This document shows positions 61,190 through 64,000 of a stretch of DNA of 64,000 nucleotides, one piece after another; the first letter of the stretch is position 1; every line of letters starts with the position of its first letter. A model generated the notes under the pieces. It saw only the letters and a program-made list of their open reading frames with translations. It had not been told where the DNA came from and made no database searches. The position numbers and the translations under genes were made by a program. The DNA comes from Hymenoscyphus infarciens (taxonomy: Eukaryota > Ascomycota > Leotiomycetes > Helotiales > Helotiaceae). The stretch is from positions 248,001 to 312,000 of the forward strand of contig LLCB01000022.1 in assembly GCA_001414345.1 (NCBI GenBank). Reading direction: 5' to 3'.

Positions 61190-62933
61190 CATCTCTTCTA
61201 ATGTTTAGTCTTTGCCTCGGGTGGGTTGGTGTTGATAAGAGGGAGGAAAGGAGGGAGATATTGGATAGCTGATTGTAATGACTACCTGTGCAGCTGTTTG
61301 AAAAAAAGAAAAGATCCTTGGTGTTGTTCTTTTAGCGTGTTGCTTGGGGCGTTTTTTTATTTGCCTCTTCCTTTCTTTTTGAGCAGGGGTTATGGTGGCG
61401 TTTGAAACAAAAAGGATATCATTTTTTGGCAGCAGTAGCATGGTTTGTATCGATATACCATTTTTACAGAGGCGGGTTTGGGGGCTTTTTGATAAGAAAT
61501 AGATACATGAGATCAATGGAGATTCGGAGACAATTCCAAAAGTCTATCCTTATTTTGCGAGTATGAGTGCTTTCTTATGTCATTTGACTTGCTGCCTATA
61601 CGTATATTCTCACAGGATTTCCTCGTAATTTAATTGGAATGATGGGATTCAGTCCCTTGTTTGCTGAGCCACTACTAATCACGGGTTTGTTTGCGAGATT
61701 TCGAGCCTCGAGGGATTTTACGAGTCTTGCATGGTTTCTGGATTCGGTTTGTTGGGGTATGTGATTTAGGAAGGAATCATTGGGAGGCGGGTGCCGGTTT
61801 TTGGGCTTTGGGTTCTTTGTGAGTTGGAGTGTGACTTCTGGGGTTGATGTTGCTTGGTTAGTGAAGTGGTGAGTAAGTTATGAGTTACTGGAGAGTAAGC
61901 TGCCAGAGATAAATAGAAAGGCTCGTAAAGGTGGGTTGAAAGTAGGTGGTATTGTACGTTCTCTAGCTAACTTGAGAGTATATGAGTGCTTATCTACTGG
62001 TGGTGGGCTAATACCACGTGAGAGGTCTGCCATATTCATTGCCTGTTACTCGCTCCCAACTGACGCTGAAGCGAGATGAGGCTAGTATAAAGCCACCTTG
62101 TCATCATTCCTCAAATTATTATCCTTATTTGTAGCTCGGTAGAATTAGAGAATCGGGGGGTGTGGTAGAGAATATTCACTTGTTGACTATTAGTCGAGAA
62201 GGCTAAGCAGGTCTCTAGATGATCGATTCTCTCTCTTCTTGGGGAACCTGTTATTTTGGGTTGTTAGCTTTACGCTCAGGAATCATGTCTCTGGTTACAA
62301 ACTTACTTGTAAGTCCTATACAATGGTTCAAGGAGCTAATGAGTTCTACCTTGTCTTTGGCTCTTTTTTTGTCTTATTTTCCGGTGCTGTGCTATGAAAG
62401 TATAATCATTAGCCCCCAAGTACATGATTCCTATGTTGTGTTATCGCATATAGTGTCTCACCAAATATCATCAACGAGAGATCAACCATGGTTTTTGCAC
62501 TCTTTAGGGACAGCCGTTCAAGAGCACTACTGGCTGTCTTCTGGTGGTTGTGTTAGTCTACTTTTCAAATTTTGGTTTCTTGACTGATTGGATAGTGTAG
62601 TTCAATATCAAACAATCAAGAAAGAACTATGAAGTGTTTATCGTGATCTTTGGCGATCGAAGTACCATGCGACAAAGAAAGTCATCAAGTCTTGTGCACT
62701 CCGCACAAAGAGCCAGACAACCTCAAAAATTGAAACAAAGGATACAAGAAGCAATAGAGCAAAACAGATCTCACCAGAATACTCTCTTCATACAGAACAA
62801 CTAAGTTTTGGTAAGAATAAAATACACAACTGTCTCGTCCAAAATGAGGCATCGACCACCACTTCCATTCCCCATCACATTCCACTTAGTACTTACTCTT
62901 ATCACTACCCAGAAACCAGAACTAAATCTCAAG
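61190..62933. other. 1.7-kb intergenic region
   Basis: Contains the 3' flank of MPS1 and the upstream region of the small orphan gene. A 122-codon frame at 62219-62587 has no motif, no good start context and irregular composition; I do not accept it. Confidence 0.5.
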
Positions 62934-63449
62934 ATGTGCTACTGCAGAAAATTCATCTTCTCTTGCGAACACCTCTCGCACTGGGGTGCGCCCTTGCGAA
63001 AATGTCCGCAGCAGGAAGGCTTCGAGAAAGGCCAAGACGATGAATGCTTCGAGAAATGGAGCCTGCCCGTCGGTACTTACCGTCTGCCGAACGCTTGTAC
63101 AGAATGTACTGTTAAACGTAAGGCCGAGGACGAGGAGCGAAATGCACGTATTGAGGAGTGGAAGAAGAGAGACGAGGAGGCGAACAAGCGATGGGAAGAG
63201 GCGGAGGAGAAGAGAAAAGGCACGCTGAGCGCCTTTCAGGTCAAGCTTGCGGAGGCGAAGAAGGGTTTGGAGAAGTTGGAGAAGCCCGAGAAGAGTGGAG
63301 AAGGTAAGTTTCGGAAGTCCTTGAAGAAGGTCGATAGTTCCAAGGACGAAAATTCTGATGACGAAGCTAGTGTGAAGGAGAATGAGAGTTGGGATGTTGA
63401 GGTCGAGATTTTGAGTCGTGGCAGCTCACCTACTGCTCGCTCGCCTTAA
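62934..63449 (+). CDS. Small uncharacterised protein with Cys/His N-terminus and charged helical tail
   Basis: A single exon of 171 residues. I do not recognise the family. The first ~60 residues hold eight Cys and two His (MCYCRKFIFSCEHLSHWG, KCPQQ, ECFEKW, CTECTVKRK), a possible zinc-binding region. From about 62 the chain is a highly charged Glu/Lys/Arg helix, followed by a Ser/Asp-rich tail. The start at 62934 is in an AAG-ATG context and opens the Cys-rich part directly; the frame extends 42 codons upstream through less convincing sequence. Codon use is like the neighbours. Similar small fungal proteins with a Cys-rich head and a charged tail exist but have no known role. Confidence 0.6.
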   Translation: MCYCRKFIFSCEHLSHWGAPLRKCPQQEGFEKGQDDECFEKWSLPVGTYRLPNACTECTVKRKAEDEERNARIEEWKKRDEEANKRWEEAEEKRKGTLSAFQVKLAEAKKGLEKLEKPEKSGEGKFRKSLKKVDSSKDENSDDEASVKENESWDVEVEILSRGSSPTARSP

Positions 63450-63712
63450 GCAAGTCTTGCTTAGCCCTTTACCATTCTCTTTCGTGTTAATTACCTACTC
63501 GCATTCTACTTCCAAATTCCCCTTACTTTTCTATGGGTATTTTCTTACCTCGATTTTCTTGAAAAGACTCCAAAACTGATCGAGAACTGGTTTGGAAGAC
63601 TCAAGTGAGCACAACATACTTCCCCTCTTTCTGGTCAATTATCAATATTATTACAAATCAAACTCTGTCCCACATATCTTTTTGTACCTCTGTAATGTAA
63701 TTCTCCTTAGCT

Positions 63713-64000
63713 TTAAAGAGCAACTGCAAATTCCTTGAAATCGGCATTTTGGATAAAATGTTTACGATAAGAAGCTAAATCTCGTACGTAGCTAAATTTT
63801 ATGCTTCCTTGCTGCAATCCTTCGAGGTCGCTCGGTAACGGCTCGACGCTGATTGGCTGATTCGGGAAATCCTCCCATGTGCGGCGAAGTTCTTGGATTG
63901 AACTTTGAAACTCCAGACGAACCCCAAATTCAAATTTACCCAATCCATCCATGTCTTCACATGGCCCATCACGCACTCCTGGCCCTTGTGTAGCAGCTTG
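63713..64000 (-). CDS. C-terminal fragment of an unknown protein, cut by right edge
   Basis: The minus frame is open from the window edge to a stop at 63713, giving at least 95 residues that end in FKEFAVAL. It is moderately charged and contains RRTWEDFPNQPISVEPLPSD; no domain is recognised. Since the start lies outside, an intron could also fall beyond the edge. Its 3' end faces the orphan gene 263 bp away. Confidence 0.5.
   Translation of the reverse strand, partial: QAATQGPGVRDGPCEDMDGLGKFEFGVRLEFQSSIQELRRTWEDFPNQPISVEPLPSDLEGLQQGSIKFSYVRDLASYRKHFIQNADFKEFAVAL

Noticed and set aside
62219..62587. 122-codon plus-strand frame, hydrophobic
   Set aside because: No signal, no splice structure, no known motif and no clear promoter.

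Overview
The window is nuclear DNA from a filamentous ascomycete (Pezizomycotina). Its genes are split by short introns (mostly 43-140 bp) with GT...AG ends. The conserved set is typical of this group: Noc4, ATP synthase subunit b, TFIIF beta, COP9 subunit 4 and Mps1. The repeats carry a clear repeat-induced point mutation (RIP) signature. A leotiomycete is my best guess from gene character, but this is inference. I resolved 16 complete or edge-truncated protein genes to exon level by keeping reading phase across every splice junction, plus one single-exon orphan and one fragment at the right edge.

Layout. 1-3206 (minus): Vnx1-like vacuolar cation/H+ exchanger, cut by the left edge. 5545-7464 (plus): FGGY pentulose kinase. 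7958-9206: AT-rich pair of direct repeats. 9683-11247 (minus): GT31-like glycosyltransferase. 11531-11750: MITE-like element. 11821-19730: large AT-rich RIP block with one complete but dead Ty3/gypsy LTR retrotransposon (13078-18908, exact 5-bp target duplication) lying inside older repeat DNA. 19980-20607: decayed relic of a secreted or membrane protein gene.

20801-29786 is a run of cell-surface and secreted genes beside the repeat block: a Ser/Pro-rich putative GPI protein (minus), a membrane-anchored A1-peptidase homologue lacking both catalytic motifs (plus), and a small secreted cysteine-rich protein with 12- and 13-nt micro-exons (plus).

32687-64000 is a conserved housekeeping arm: ATP4 (minus) and NOC4 (plus) share a 193-bp promoter. 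They are followed by a Sel1-repeat protein (plus), a bZIP factor with long flanking non-coding DNA (minus), a five-CCCH zinc-finger protein (minus) divergent from TFIIF beta (plus), an F-box protein (minus), COP9 subunit 4 (plus) convergent with an SGNH hydrolase (minus), an Mps1 kinase (plus), a small orphan (plus), and a fragment at the right edge (minus).

The housekeeping genes act in separate processes (respiration, ribosome biogenesis, transcription, protein degradation, mitosis), so there is no operon-like logic. The most distinctive part is the repeat block with its neighbouring surface and secreted genes.
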